Shown here one piece after another: positions 11,033 to 19,807 of a stretch of 46,984 nucleotides of DNA. The position numbers were made by a program, and so were the translations under genes. The stretch comes from Thiocystis violacea (GTDB taxonomy: Bacteria; Pseudomonadota; Gammaproteobacteria; Chromatiales; Chromatiaceae): NCBI RefSeq assembly GCF_016583565.1, contig NZ_NRRF01000038.1:1-46984 (forward strand). The letters are read 5' to 3'. Under the pieces are notes generated by a model. The model was not told the origin of the DNA, made no database searches, and was given only the letters and a program-made list of their open reading frames with translations. Numbering within the stretch: position 1 is the first letter of the stretch; each line of letters starts with the position of its first letter.

Positions 11033-11593
11033 ATGCCAGACCCAAACGACCATCCCTCCCCAGCACGCAAACCCCGTTGGCGTCGCTGGGCGCTCGATCT
11101 CGCCTTGATCGCGCTCATCGTCGGCGGCGTGCAGTGGTGGAAGGCGCGACCGCTCGTCAGCGGCGAGGCACCACCCTTGGCCGGCGTTAGCCTGAGTGGC
11201 GCCGCCGTGGCTCTCGGGGACTACCGCGGTCAGCCCGTGCTGGTCCATTTCTGGGCGAGCTGGTGCCCCGTGTGCACGCTCATGGACGGCGCGATCGACG
11301 CCATCGCCAAGGACCATCCGGTGATCACGGTCGCCCTGCAATCCGGCAGCCCGGGGGAGCTGCGCGACGTCATGCGCGCGGCCGGACAGGACTTTCCGGT
11401 CCTCCCGGACCCCGACGGCGAGATCGCACGCCGCTGGGGTGTCGCCGGGGTGCCCACGACCTTCGTCCTGGACGCCGCCGGCCAGATCCGCTACTCCACG
11501 GTCGGGGCCAGCTCCGGGCCAGGGTTGAGGGCGCGGCTATGGATGGCCGATCAGGCCGAACCGGCGTCTCCCACTACAAAAAATGCCCACTGA
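11033..11593 (+). CDS. Membrane-anchored thioredoxin-fold protein disulfide oxidoreductase
   Basis: 186 aa from ATG 11033, preceded by AAGGACA; upstream in-frame sequence is repeat DNA and not coding. One N-terminal helix (about 20-38, LDLALIALIVGGVQWW) anchors a periplasmic domain with the active site WASWCPVCTLM and the cis-proline loop GVPTTFVLD. The architecture resembles the ScsD/TlpA group of thiol-disulfide reductases that act in copper tolerance or cytochrome maturation; which applies cannot be told. It lies where V-ATPase subunits B and D would be expected. Confidence 0.85.
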   Translation: MPDPNDHPSPARKPRWRRWALDLALIALIVGGVQWWKARPLVSGEAPPLAGVSLSGAAVALGDYRGQPVLVHFWASWCPVCTLMDGAIDAIAKDHPVITVALQSGSPGELRDVMRAAGQDFPVLPDPDGEIARRWGVAGVPTTFVLDAAGQIRYSTVGASSGPGLRARLWMADQAEPASPTTKNAH

Positions 11594-11706
11594 AGACAGC
11601 GCGATCGACATTCAATGTATGCTGATCGAAAGGCGTTTTCTGTTCCTGCTCGCGAAAAGACACCCATCCTATTGATTGTTATCGCGATGTGCCCTCGGTG
11701 AAATTC

Positions 11707-11722
11707 CGGCACGCCCCTTGAT
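11707..11722 (+). promoter_or_regulatory. Probable sigma-54 promoter of the pspA-like operon
   Basis: CGGCACGCCCCTTGAT matches the -24/-12 consensus TGGCACGnnnnTTGCW with two mismatches (first T, and A for C at the -12 GC). GG and the TTG lie at the right spacing. Transcription would begin near 11733, 30 bases before the pspA-like ATG. The operon's third gene is itself a sigma-54 activator with a GAFTGA motif, which makes the site believable. Confidence 0.5.
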
Positions 11723-11762
11723 AGACATTAGATGCCAATCCAAATCAAAACGGGAGCATCCG

Positions 11763-12434
11763 ATGTCATTCTTCAAGCGCGTCACACTTGCCGTCTCCAC
11801 CCAGCTGGATCGCATGGTCGGTGAGATCGAGAACCACGACGCCGTCGTCGAGGCCGGTATCCGCGAGAGCCGGCGCCTCTATGCCAAGGCCAAGGTCCGG
11901 CACGCCCGCATGCGGCAGGACGGGGATCGACTCAGGCGCAAGCTCGATGCGCTGCGGGCCGACGAGCAGGCCTGGCGCGAGCGGGCGCTGAGCTGTGAAC
12001 CCACGGCCGACGGGGAGGACAAGGCGCTCATGTGCCTGAGCCGCGCCAAGCGAGCGGCGAGCCAGGCCGAATCCCTGGCGGAGAGCTACCGGCGGCATGT
12101 CGAGGTGGAGAGCCACCTCGGCGGCGAGATCGACGGTCTGCGCCAGCGTGTCGAAACCCTGGAGCACCGTCGTCAGCTCATGCGCAGCCGCGAGGCGACG
12201 GCGGACGCGGCCTCGCGGATCCGCGAGACCGACACCGGCGCCCTCTTCGATCTGGACGACACCTTCGAGCGCTGGGAGATTCGCCTGACCGAGGCCGAGC
12301 TGACGACCGACACCCTCTGCGACAGCGATCCCTTCGCGTCCGAATTCGTCGCCGCCGAGGAGCGCGCCGCGCTCAAGGCCGAGCTCGAGGCACTCAAGCG
12401 CAACCGCGAAGGCCGCTCGGGAGGTGTCCAATGA
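11763..12434 (+). CDS. PspA/IM30-family coiled-coil protein
   Basis: 223 aa beginning at ATG 11763 behind GGGAGCA. MSFFKRVTLAVSTQLDRMVGEIENHDA fits the amphipathic start of the PspA/IM30 family, followed by nearly continuous charged coiled coil (about 25-220) with repeated Arg/Glu heptads. PspA proteins bind stressed inner membranes, polymerise, and in enterobacteria hold the sigma-54 activator PspF inactive. Here the stop overlaps the start of a polytopic membrane protein (ATGA), and a sigma-54 activator follows. The Psp-type role is inferred from family and context. Confidence 0.8.
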   Translation: MSFFKRVTLAVSTQLDRMVGEIENHDAVVEAGIRESRRLYAKAKVRHARMRQDGDRLRRKLDALRADEQAWRERALSCEPTADGEDKALMCLSRAKRAASQAESLAESYRRHVEVESHLGGEIDGLRQRVETLEHRRQLMRSREATADAASRIRETDTGALFDLDDTFERWEIRLTEAELTTDTLCDSDPFASEFVAAEERAALKAELEALKRNREGRSGGVQ

Positions 12435-13855
12435 AACACCAAGCCATTGTCGAACAGCTGGACTTCAGCATCGATCCCGCGGCACTCGACTTCACGACCG
12501 ACTCCGCGAACGCATCGGACAGCCAGCCGCGGACACCCATGAGTCCGTCCAGCCCTTCCAACCCTTCCAGCCGCACGACCCTGAGTCTGTCGCTCGTGCT
12601 GCGCGGGCTCGGCGGCCTGGTGATCGTCGCGGCCTTCGTCATGTACCTCTTCCAGGGCTGGCGCGAAGGTGACGACCTCACCCGCTGCCTGCTGCTGCTC
12701 GGCCACACCGCCATCCTGACCCTCGCCGGACTCGCCAGCGGCAACCTGCTGCACGAGGCGAAGGGCGCCCGGCTCTTCATCGCACTGGCGCTGGCCGCCG
12801 TCCCGGTCAATTTCGCCTTCCTCGGCGGCCTGACCTACGACCATCTGACCTGGGATCTGCCCTCCGGCATGGGTGCCGCGACCTCCTTCTGGACCGCGAG
12901 TAGCGGCAGCATGGCGGCCGGCTCGGCGCTCCTGGTCGCCGCCGCCAGCGTGCTGGGACTGGCGCTGGCGGTCTGGTTGGGCTTCCGCATCATGGCGAGG
13001 CGCTCGGTCTGGCCGCTCACCGGCCTCTACCTGCTCGCCAACAGCGCGCTGCTGATCCCGACGCGCGATGACGCGGCCATCTCCGCCATCCTGCTCGGGC
13101 TGGGCGCCGTCATCGCTGCGCTGACGCTGCCCCTGCGCCGGCGCGATACCGCGCTCGCGACGCCCGAGGGGATCTTCGCCCGCGCCGTGCTGCTGGTACC
13201 CCTGCTCGTCCTGGGCGGGCGCAGTCTCTGGCTCTATGCGCCCGATGCGCTCTTCTTCACCACACTGAGCCTGATCGCCTATCTCGCGCTGCGTCTGGCC
13301 ATCCTGGCAAGCGCGGGCGACAGCGGCTGGCGCAGCGCACTGGAGATGCTCGCCATCCTGGTCGCGGCCATCAGCACCTTCCTCGCCTTCACCAGCGTGA
13401 TCGACGCGCGGGTCATCCCGAAGATCGTCCAGGTCCCCCTGACCGCGGCCGTCTTCGCCGCGTTGCTGGTCGATCTCTCGACGCTCGGCAGCCGCTGGCG
13501 CACGCAGTATCGTGGCGCGGCCGCCATGGTCGCGACCCTCGCCATGCTGCTGAACCTGGCGGCCTTCGGGGGCTTCGGCAACGCCCTGGCCGGCCTCGTC
13601 ATCGGCATCGCCACCCTCGCCTACGGTTACACGGCGCGAGCCCGCTTCGTCTTTGCCATGGGCCTGATCACGGCGCTGAGCGGACTCGGCTTCGCCGCCC
13701 AGGACGCCCTCTCGACCTTCACCATCGGCGGCTGGAGCGCCCTGGTGCTGCTCGGGATCGCGACCATCGTCGCCGGCTCGGTCGTCGAGCGCCATGGGGC
13801 GCGCCTCAAGGCCCGCCTCGCCCAGTGGCACCAGCACTTCGATCGCGAAGGCTGA
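12431..13855 (+). CDS. Polytopic membrane protein of the pspA-like operon
   Basis: 474 aa from ATG 12431, which overlaps the preceding stop by four bases and has GGGAGGTG upstream. A soluble N-terminus of about 55 aa (Ser/Pro-rich linker SPSSPSNPSSRTT) is followed by about 12 hydrophobic helices, ending in a short basic/acidic tail. It does not resemble PspB or PspC, and no catalytic motif is visible. Likely function is as the membrane partner of the neighbouring PspA-like protein, perhaps the stress sensor; this is inference from position only. Confidence 0.7.
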   Translation: MKHQAIVEQLDFSIDPAALDFTTDSANASDSQPRTPMSPSSPSNPSSRTTLSLSLVLRGLGGLVIVAAFVMYLFQGWREGDDLTRCLLLLGHTAILTLAGLASGNLLHEAKGARLFIALALAAVPVNFAFLGGLTYDHLTWDLPSGMGAATSFWTASSGSMAAGSALLVAAASVLGLALAVWLGFRIMARRSVWPLTGLYLLANSALLIPTRDDAAISAILLGLGAVIAALTLPLRRRDTALATPEGIFARAVLLVPLLVLGGRSLWLYAPDALFFTTLSLIAYLALRLAILASAGDSGWRSALEMLAILVAAISTFLAFTSVIDARVIPKIVQVPLTAAVFAALLVDLSTLGSRWRTQYRGAAAMVATLAMLLNLAAFGGFGNALAGLVIGIATLAYGYTARARFVFAMGLITALSGLGFAAQDALSTFTIGGWSALVLLGIATIVAGSVVERHGARLKARLAQWHQHFDREG

Positions 13856-13958
13856 GTGCGAGGCCGCTCGGGCCTCCCGGCTCGCCCGAGCGGTATCGGA
13901 TTCGCTATACCCCGCGCTCGACTGCCCACCAAGAGCCCGATCGCAACAGGACCGCCCC

Positions 13959-15446
13959 ATGCCGACCACCCGCCACCTGAGCCCCGAGGAGCGCAGCTTC
14001 TTCGCCCTGCTCACCGAGACCGTCTACGCCAACCCCTTCGGCACGGACCAGGCGCGTCTGAGCCGACTGCTCGGCCAGGCGGCCCCGGCCAACACCGTCT
14101 CCCAGGCCAATCTCTACGACAAACTGATGCCAGCGCTGGAGCAACGGCTCGCGGGCTTGCGCAGTCGCGGCCTGGAGCGGCTCGACCAGCTCGCCGGGGC
14201 GGATCAGATGCTGATGCGGCAGGTCTTCCTCTTTCACGGCTATCAGCGCCACTACGCCTACTTCGACGGCCTCATCGAGCACCAACGCCTCGGCCGCGCG
14301 AGCGCACCGGACCTCGACTGGCTGCAGGGCCTGCTCGATAGTCTGCTCGGCTACGGCTTCGATCCGAAGGAGTCACGCCGCTGGATCGCGCTCTACTACC
14401 AACTGCGACGGGCCTACTACTTCATCGAGCGCGCGCTGGTCGGGCGCAGCGAGCCCATGCGGGCGCTGCGCCGCGCGCTCTGGAACAGCGTCTTCACCAC
14501 CGACTTGCGCAGCTACACCCTGCTGCTCTGGGAGCGCATGCAGGACTTCTCCACCCTGCTGCTCGGCGAGACCGGCACCGGCAAGGGCTCGGCGGCGGCC
14601 GCGATCGGACGCTCCGGCGCCATCCCGCTGGACGCCCAGGGTCAGCGCTTCGCGCGCGGGGTCGAGCAGACCTTCATCGCGACCAACCTCTCGGAGCTGT
14701 CCGAGGGGCTGATCGAGTCCGAACTCTTCGGCCATCGCAAGGGCGCCTTCACGGGCGCGGTGGACAATCACGACGGCCTCTTCTCCCGCTGCGACTCCTA
14801 CGGCACCCTTTTCCTCGACGAGATTGGCGACGTCTCACTGCCCGTGCAGACCAAACTGCTGCGGGTCCTGCAAGAGCGCACCTTCACGCCGGTCGGCAGC
14901 CACAAGCCGCAGCGTTTCGAGGGGCGGATCGTCGCGGCGACCAATCGCTCCCTGGACGAGCTGATGAGCGGCAGCGGTTTCCGGCGCGACTTCTTCTACC
15001 GCCTCTCGGGCAACATCATTGTCGTTCCGACGCTGCGCGAGCGGCTCGCGGCCAGCGCGGATGAACTCGAGGAACTGGTCGCCGCCCTCCTCGCCCGCAT
15101 GGTCGGAGAGGCCGCGGACGCCCTGCACGCCCGCATCATGGACGCCCTGTCCGAGCTGCCGAGCGGCTACCCCTGGTCGGGCAACGTGCGCGAGCTGGAG
15201 CAGGCGCTGCGCCGCGTCATCCTCAACGGACGCTATGTGCCGGACGCCCTGCCCGGCGGCCCGGAACCGGCCGCGGATCCCTGGCTCGCCGCCGCCGCGG
15301 CCGGGTCGCTCGACGCCACGGAACTGCTCGGCGGCTATTGCCGCAGACTCTACGACAGGCTTGGGACCTTCGAGGCGGTCGCGCGCGTCACCGGCCTCGA
15401 CCGCCGGACGGCGAAGCGCCATATCGAGGGGCGGCAAGAACCCTAG
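13959..15446 (+). CDS. Sigma-54-dependent transcriptional activator
   Basis: 495 aa. N-terminal helical domain of about 190 aa with no recognised sensor fold (not a receiver, GAF or PAS). AAA+ domain: Walker A GETGTGKG (203-210), the sigma-54-contacting GAFTGA loop (262-267), Walker B LFLDEIGD, and the YPWSGNVRELEQ sensor II region. C-terminal Fis-like helix-turn-helix (FEAVARVTGLDRRTAKRHI). The Walker A ends in Gly where most bacterial enhancer-binding proteins have Glu. It most simply activates its own operon through the sigma-54-like site at 11707; the N-terminal domain may be bound by the PspA-like protein. Confidence 0.9.
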   Translation: MPTTRHLSPEERSFFALLTETVYANPFGTDQARLSRLLGQAAPANTVSQANLYDKLMPALEQRLAGLRSRGLERLDQLAGADQMLMRQVFLFHGYQRHYAYFDGLIEHQRLGRASAPDLDWLQGLLDSLLGYGFDPKESRRWIALYYQLRRAYYFIERALVGRSEPMRALRRALWNSVFTTDLRSYTLLLWERMQDFSTLLLGETGTGKGSAAAAIGRSGAIPLDAQGQRFARGVEQTFIATNLSELSEGLIESELFGHRKGAFTGAVDNHDGLFSRCDSYGTLFLDEIGDVSLPVQTKLLRVLQERTFTPVGSHKPQRFEGRIVAATNRSLDELMSGSGFRRDFFYRLSGNIIVVPTLRERLAASADELEELVAALLARMVGEAADALHARIMDALSELPSGYPWSGNVRELEQALRRVILNGRYVPDALPGGPEPAADPWLAAAAAGSLDATELLGGYCRRLYDRLGTFEAVARVTGLDRRTAKRHIEGRQEP

Positions 15447-15557
15447 GCCCATCCGCCAATGCGCTGACCCAGGAAGACAGGGATCAGTGGTTCGTAGAAT
15501 GGGCGCTGCCGGTCTGAGGTTTCAGCGAATTCCGGTGCTGGAGATGCACCGGTCGGA

Positions 15558-16403
15558 TTACACCGGCGAGACCCAGACGCCGACGTCCAGGGTCGCGCCC
15601 GGAGGTCCAAGGTAGGCACCGGCGACCGGAGGAACGGAGTCGGGCAGTCGTGCAACCGCCACGGCGATGTGCTTGGGTCCGGCGAGCTCGCCCAGTGTCG
15701 GATCCAGCCCCTTCCAGCCCGCGCCGGGCAGATAGACCTCCGCCCAGGCGTGGGTCGAGCCTAAATCCGTGCTCGACGGCGGCACCTGGAGGTAGCCGCT
15801 GACGAACCGCGCCGCAAAGCCCAGGTGGCGGGCCGCCTCCATGAAGAGGCAGGCGAAGTCGCGGCAAGAGCCGGTCCCGAGGCTGAGTGTCTGCGCCGGC
15901 GTTTGAACGCCCGGCGCTTCACGCGCCTCATACCTGAACCGCTGCTGGATCTGGCTGCTCAGACGCTCCAGCAGGGTGTACGTCTGAAGCGGCTCGCCGG
16001 GCTTCCAGATGGTGGCGACCCAGTCGGCCAAGACGCCTGCGTCCCGTGGGCTGTCCATGTAGGGCGCCAGAACGGCCTTGTCGGCGGCTGGATAGACGAA
16101 GGGGTAGTTGACCGCGTTCTCATCGACGAGAAAATCCAATGGGGCGGGATTGGACTGCTGGATGACGACCTCGCTCTCGATCAGGAGCTGGCTGGTCGGT
16201 GTCGCGAAGGTCGCGATCGCCACCGAGTTGTCCTCCACGTCGCGATGCCAGCGCAGGGTCGCGGACGGGGTGATCGTCAAGGACGAGGATTCGATCCGCA
16301 ACTCGTGGCTCTCACGCGGGCGCAGCCGCACCGCATGCGGCTCAAGCACCACCTCGGCGGGAAAGTTGTAGTAGGTCCGATGGAGAATTCGATAGCGCTG
16401 CAT
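15558..16403 (-). CDS. Transglutaminase-like cysteine peptidase family protein
   Basis: 281 aa. N-terminal immunoglobulin-like/bact_transglu_N region (1-120: YRILHRTYYNF, PHAVRLRPRE), then the transglutaminase core with Cys180 (GTGSCRDFACLFMEA), His218 (STHAWAEVYLPG) and Asp234 (GWKGLDPT) forming the papain-like triad. Family members hydrolyse or crosslink amide bonds; substrate is unknown. No signal peptide, so it is cytoplasmic. Convergent with the sigma-54 operon and separate from dmeR. Confidence 0.88.
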   Translation of the reverse strand: MQRYRILHRTYYNFPAEVVLEPHAVRLRPRESHELRIESSSLTITPSATLRWHRDVEDNSVAIATFATPTSQLLIESEVVIQQSNPAPLDFLVDENAVNYPFVYPAADKAVLAPYMDSPRDAGVLADWVATIWKPGEPLQTYTLLERLSSQIQQRFRYEAREAPGVQTPAQTLSLGTGSCRDFACLFMEAARHLGFAARFVSGYLQVPPSSTDLGSTHAWAEVYLPGAGWKGLDPTLGELAGPKHIAVAVARLPDSVPPVAGAYLGPPGATLDVGVWVSPV

Positions 16404-16558
16404 GATTCACCCGCTGCGGCCATGACTGGGGCTGTGCCCCTGACACTGATGGGACGGCGCCGCGGGGACCTTGCCCGGTGGCAACCGGCTCTTGCGTCGG
16501 CGTGCGCCGCCCGCGTTCGCCGGTGTCACTGAATGCCCGCGGCCTGTTTGAAATCGAC

Positions 16559-16834
16559 TCACTTGAGATACGACCGCAAGACGCCGAGCACCTGCTCGAG
16601 ATCCTCGTGCCGTTGCTGCGGTGTTCGCTCCTCCGCGCCTAAGTGCTCGCGTAGATGTCCCTCCAGAACCTGCGCCATCAGACCGTTGACCGCGCCGCGA
16701 ATGGCGGCGATCTGCTGCAGCACCGCCGAGCAGTCGCTTTCTTGCTCGAGCGCACGCTCCAGGGCGGCGGCCTGCCCCTGAATGCGCCGGACGCGTGCGA
16801 GCAGGGGCTTCTTCTCTTCGACGGTATGGGGCAT
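16559..16834 (-). CDS. dmeR: DmeR: RcnR/CsoR-family nickel/cobalt-sensing repressor
   Basis: 91 aa, all-helical CsoR/RcnR family (RVRRIQGQAAALERAL, QQIAAIRGAVNGLMAQVLEGH). It has His3, Cys35, His60 and His64, exactly the ligand set used by E. coli RcnR to bind Ni(II)/Co(II); the copper and formaldehyde sensors of the family differ at these positions. The start is ATG 16834 (MPHTVEEKK). It diverges from the cobalt/nickel exporter dmeF over a 69-base spacer carrying an RcnR-type operator, so it probably represses both genes until metal binds. Confidence 0.9.
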   Translation of the reverse strand: MPHTVEEKKPLLARVRRIQGQAAALERALEQESDCSAVLQQIAAIRGAVNGLMAQVLEGHLREHLGAEERTPQQRHEDLEQVLGVLRSYLK

Positions 16835-16860
16835 GGGCGGTTTTCTTGCTGCAAATAGGG

Positions 16861-16875
16861 TACAGGGGTAGAGTA
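16861..16875. promoter_or_regulatory. RcnR/DmeR-type operator between dmeR and dmeF
   Basis: TACAGGGGTAGAGTA matches the RcnR operator pattern TACT-G6-N-AGTA at all but three positions, including the G-tract between TAC and AGTA half-sites. It lies in the divergent promoter region, so one bound repressor tetramer could silence both genes. Confidence 0.6.
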
Positions 16876-16903
16876 TAAAGCGGGATCGACGCAGAGGTCT
16901 TCC

Positions 16904-17857
16904 ATGATGCGAAACACCGCCTCGCTTGAGAACTGGCAGCACAGCCATGTCTTCGATGAAGGCAATCCGCTCGCCGAGCGCAACACGCGCTGGGTGGTGT
17001 GGCTGACGGCCACCATGATGGTAGCGGAGATCGCGGGCGGCTGGATCTTCAACTCCATGGCGCTGCTCGCCGATGGCTGGCACATGAGCTCACACGCGCT
17101 CGCGCTCGGACTCTCGGTGGTTGCCTATGCCGCCGCGCGGCGCTTTGCCCATGACCCCCGCTTCGCCTTCGGCACCTGGAAGATCGAGATCCTTGGTGGC
17201 TACACCAGCGCGGTCTTCCTCGTTGCGGTCGCGGCGCTCATGGTCTTTCAGTCCGCCGAGCGGCTGCTTGCCCCGACGCCCATTCAGTACAACCAAGCCA
17301 TCGCCATCGCCGCGCTGGGTCTTGTGGTCAACCTGGTCTGTGCCTGGCTGCTCAAGGACGGACACGGCCATCATCATGACCATCATGGCGGTCATGCGCA
17401 TCACCACCACCACGACCTGAACCTGCGCTCGGCCTATCTGCACGTGCTCGCGGACGCCGCGACCTCCCTCTTCGCCATCGTCGCCCTGTTCGGCGGCAAG
17501 CTCTGGGGCGCGGCCTGGCTCGATCCGGTCATGGGACTCGTGGGCGCCACCCTGGTGTCCGTTTGGGCCTACGGCCTGCTGCGCGACACCGGCCGCGTCC
17601 TTATCGACGCCGAGATGGATCGCCCTGTCGTGGCGGAGGTCCGCGAAGTGGTCGCCGAGCTGCCGGTCGCGGCCGAGATCGCCGATCTGCACCTGTGGCG
17701 GGTCGGCAAGGACAAGTACGCCTGCATCCTGTCACTCGTCGTGACGGAGCCCCTCGAACCGGATGCCGTCCGTCAAGCACTCAGCGTTCACGAAGAGCTG
17801 GTCCACGTCACCGTGGAAGTCAATCGCCGCCGCAACGCGCGGGCCCTAGCGGCCTGA
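16904..17857 (+). CDS. dmeF: DmeF: cation diffusion facilitator exporting cobalt/nickel
   Basis: 317 aa, six predicted helices, CDF family. Starts with the DmeF-like soluble segment ENWQHSHVFDEGNPLAERNT. Metal site residues: HxxxH in helix II (DGWHMSSHA) and HxxxD in helix V (HVLADAATS). The loop between helices IV and V is His-rich (HHHDHHGGHAHHHHHD), typical for binding divalent metals before export. A C-terminal cytoplasmic domain of about 90 aa follows. Proton-driven efflux of Co(II)/Ni(II), possibly Fe(II), from the cytoplasm. GAGG site at 16894 supports the start at 16904. Confidence 0.92.
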   Translation: MMRNTASLENWQHSHVFDEGNPLAERNTRWVVWLTATMMVAEIAGGWIFNSMALLADGWHMSSHALALGLSVVAYAAARRFAHDPRFAFGTWKIEILGGYTSAVFLVAVAALMVFQSAERLLAPTPIQYNQAIAIAALGLVVNLVCAWLLKDGHGHHHDHHGGHAHHHHHDLNLRSAYLHVLADAATSLFAIVALFGGKLWGAAWLDPVMGLVGATLVSVWAYGLLRDTGRVLIDAEMDRPVVAEVREVVAELPVAAEIADLHLWRVGKDKYACILSLVVTEPLEPDAVRQALSVHEELVHVTVEVNRRRNARALAA

Positions 17858-18010
17858 GAGACGTTGGGACGGGCTCCGGCCGAGCATCCAGACGCGGAAG
17901 ATGGACAATTCCTTACGGTCGACCAATAGCAGTCATTCGCCCGAAGGCTCCAGCAACGGCTCAACACCAAGAGCGGTCAGCCGAGCGCAAACGCACTCCG
18001 CGGGGCCAAC

Positions 18011-18391
18011 TTATGGTGTGCTTTCACCTGGCCGTTCTGCAAAATGCAACAAGACCCCTGCCGGATCCCATACGTGTGTTATGAGCAACCCCCACGGCTT
18101 CAAATCCGGTGCAGCCACTTTTGTTCCAGGGAATTTCTCAGCTAACCCAACGTTCAAGAAATGTTCGTACCACTCCTGGGCCGAATTGACCATGAAATGA
18201 AGCATTAGGCTATGGGCGTAGTTATTATGATTTCTGGGTAAAAGGAGAAATCGATAGCCAAACATCGTATCGACTTCGCAAACTGCGCCGTCATCCCAGT
18301 TGATCGCGAATCCCATGCACTCGTAGAACGCTTTCGAGACAGCGTAATCATTCGACGGCACGAACGGCTTGAAGTCATCGATTTTGCGCAT
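18011..18391 (-). CDS. VOC-superfamily (glyoxalase/bleomycin-resistance-like) protein
   Basis: 126 aa with the VOC beta-alpha-beta-beta-beta layout: FVPSNDYAVSKAFYECMGFAINWDD, FLLLPRN, then second half ending PWGLLITHVWDPAGVLLHFAE, where the final Glu is the usual metal ligand. Some members are glyoxalases, others dioxygenases or drug-binding proteins; the substrate cannot be assigned. GC is lower than in flanking genes, and it borders the AT-rich island. Confidence 0.8.
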   Translation of the reverse strand: MRKIDDFKPFVPSNDYAVSKAFYECMGFAINWDDGAVCEVDTMFGYRFLLLPRNHNNYAHSLMLHFMVNSAQEWYEHFLNVGLAEKFPGTKVAAPDLKPWGLLITHVWDPAGVLLHFAERPGESTP

Positions 18392-18555
18392 GGCAAATCT
18401 TCTCTTGACAGATAACGACGGAGCTCACGCGCGGCCAACTCAGAGCGTCCCTTGACCAGAAATGACCGCAGCGGCCTTGGTCATGCGTTCGAAGGGTGGA
18501 CGAGCGAGAGCGAAATTCACCGAATCCCGCCCATCTATCTCTTGCCGATTGCCAA

Positions 18556-19263
18556 TTAGTGACTCACAGACCCTGAAATATAATCCCTCAATGTGTAGCG
18601 AGTATTTCCGCTCCAATGCTGCATTGCAACATGCTGTCTGGCTCGAAGAGAAAATTTTAGTGAATTTATCCCATCTTCATAGAAGTGAGAAGGAAATCTT
18701 TCCACCATAGGTAACAATTCTTCTTCGTTTAAAATTTTGTCAAGTGTTTTCCCCTGAGCAAGATCAGCCTTCAATTTATTGATCTTTTCTTCGGGCTCGA
18801 TTATCACTTCCTTATCGAAAAACTCAGAAAAGTCCGTTAAATTCTCTTCGGGCGAAAACAACCTATTGACGATACTAATATCCTCAATTTCAGCCATATA
18901 TCTTTTTATGTGCGTATCAAAGAATGGGATGCCTTCTATGGCTCTCTCAATCGATCGTATTTCCAAGTACATTTCGCTGGGCTTTTTAGAAAAAAAGGAA
19001 CCTATAACAACAGGTCTATATTGCGATGGAATAGATGAGTATGGTTTCTTAAAAGTTAGCTTTTTGGATTCTTTCTGATAAAGCCATACATATCTGTCGC
19101 GATCGGAATCAAAATCGATACATTTTAGCTTTGAAAATACTCGCCTTACAGCCTCTTTGTCTTTAATTCTATAGTATATTCTAACCGGCTGAACAATTTC
19201 TCCTGTTACCGTTCCAAGCAATTGCCTTTTTTCGTTTGAAGTGTCGCCTTTTACAATTTGCAT
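18556..19263 (-). CDS. Orphan protein in AT-rich island
   Basis: 235 aa, clearly lower GC and different codon use from the surrounding genome. Not recognised. Visible: N-terminal basic region (VRIYYRIKDKEAVRRVFSKL), a central part rich in Lys and aromatic residues, an acidic segment (IIEPEEKINKLKADLAQGKT), and a C-terminal aromatic stretch (VAMQHWSGNTRYTLRDYI). No signal peptide, membrane helix or catalytic motif. Same orientation as the next small orphan, so probably transferred as a unit. Confidence 0.6.
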   Translation of the reverse strand: MQIVKGDTSNEKRQLLGTVTGEIVQPVRIYYRIKDKEAVRRVFSKLKCIDFDSDRDRYVWLYQKESKKLTFKKPYSSIPSQYRPVVIGSFFSKKPSEMYLEIRSIERAIEGIPFFDTHIKRYMAEIEDISIVNRLFSPEENLTDFSEFFDKEVIIEPEEKINKLKADLAQGKTLDKILNEEELLPMVERFPSHFYEDGINSLKFSLRARQHVAMQHWSGNTRYTLRDYISGSVSH

Positions 19264-19369
19264 TTCTTACCTACTGACTATAACGACCAAGACCAATACG
19301 CCCTGTGCAAGGCAAGGCGTTTGAAGTAAACCACCACGCAGGGCGTGCGGAGGCGGCTTGAGCGACTTT

Positions 19370-19759
19370 TTAGAGGCTACTCTCAAATTCAATAATCTCA
19401 AGAATCACCCGTTCTAGTCTCTTATTCGATAGGCTTCGTGACTCGCATCTTGCCGAAGAACCTGTTTTATCCAGCGAGGCGTTGAAAAAATCGATTATCT
19501 TCCTTTTACTCCATCGCTTTAGGACGGTCAGCGGGCTAATTATTTCGTCTTCAGGAAAAAACTTCCAACCTTCACCGCTGGAATCAATGACGATGTACGA
19601 CTCCTTATTTGAAAATAATACTTTTTTATCGATTTTTTCAAATCTTCTCTCGTTTCTGACGCCTGCGACTCTACCATCTGTCTCGATCAGCAACGGATAC
19701 TTCGGTTTTCGAAATAGATATCTAACCATGATGGTTTTTGAGATGCTCTTTTCGTTCAT
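19370..19759 (-). CDS. Orphan small protein in AT-rich island
   Basis: 129 aa, AT-rich. Starts MNEKSISKTIMVRYLF and contains a region resembling a small beta domain (LLIETDGRVAGVRNER, YIVIDSSGEGWKFFPED) and a basic helical C-terminus (KRWSKRKIIDFFNAS). No known motif recognised. Shares orientation with the 235-aa orphan 106 bases downstream and with the decayed gene upstream. Confidence 0.55.
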   Translation of the reverse strand: MNEKSISKTIMVRYLFRKPKYPLLIETDGRVAGVRNERRFEKIDKKVLFSNKESYIVIDSSGEGWKFFPEDEIISPLTVLKRWSKRKIIDFFNASLDKTGSSARCESRSLSNKRLERVILEIIEFESSL

Positions 19760-19807
19760 TTTGGAATACTGCCGTGTAGCGCAGTCACTTCTGATCTTCC
19801 CTTCTCA

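Noticed and set aside
12032..12430. Long N-terminal extension of the polytopic membrane protein
   Set aside because: Arg/Pro-rich shadow of the PspA-like gene; ATG 12431 has a strong ribosome site and ATGA coupling.
12173..14014. 613-aa minus-strand frame
   Set aside because: Antisense shadow of the membrane protein gene, low-complexity composition.
19298..19346. Integron attC-like site between the two AT-rich orphans
   Set aside because: An 8-base inverted pair (ACGCCCTG / CAGGGCGT) exists, but the RYYYAAC/GTTRRRY core boxes are not present.
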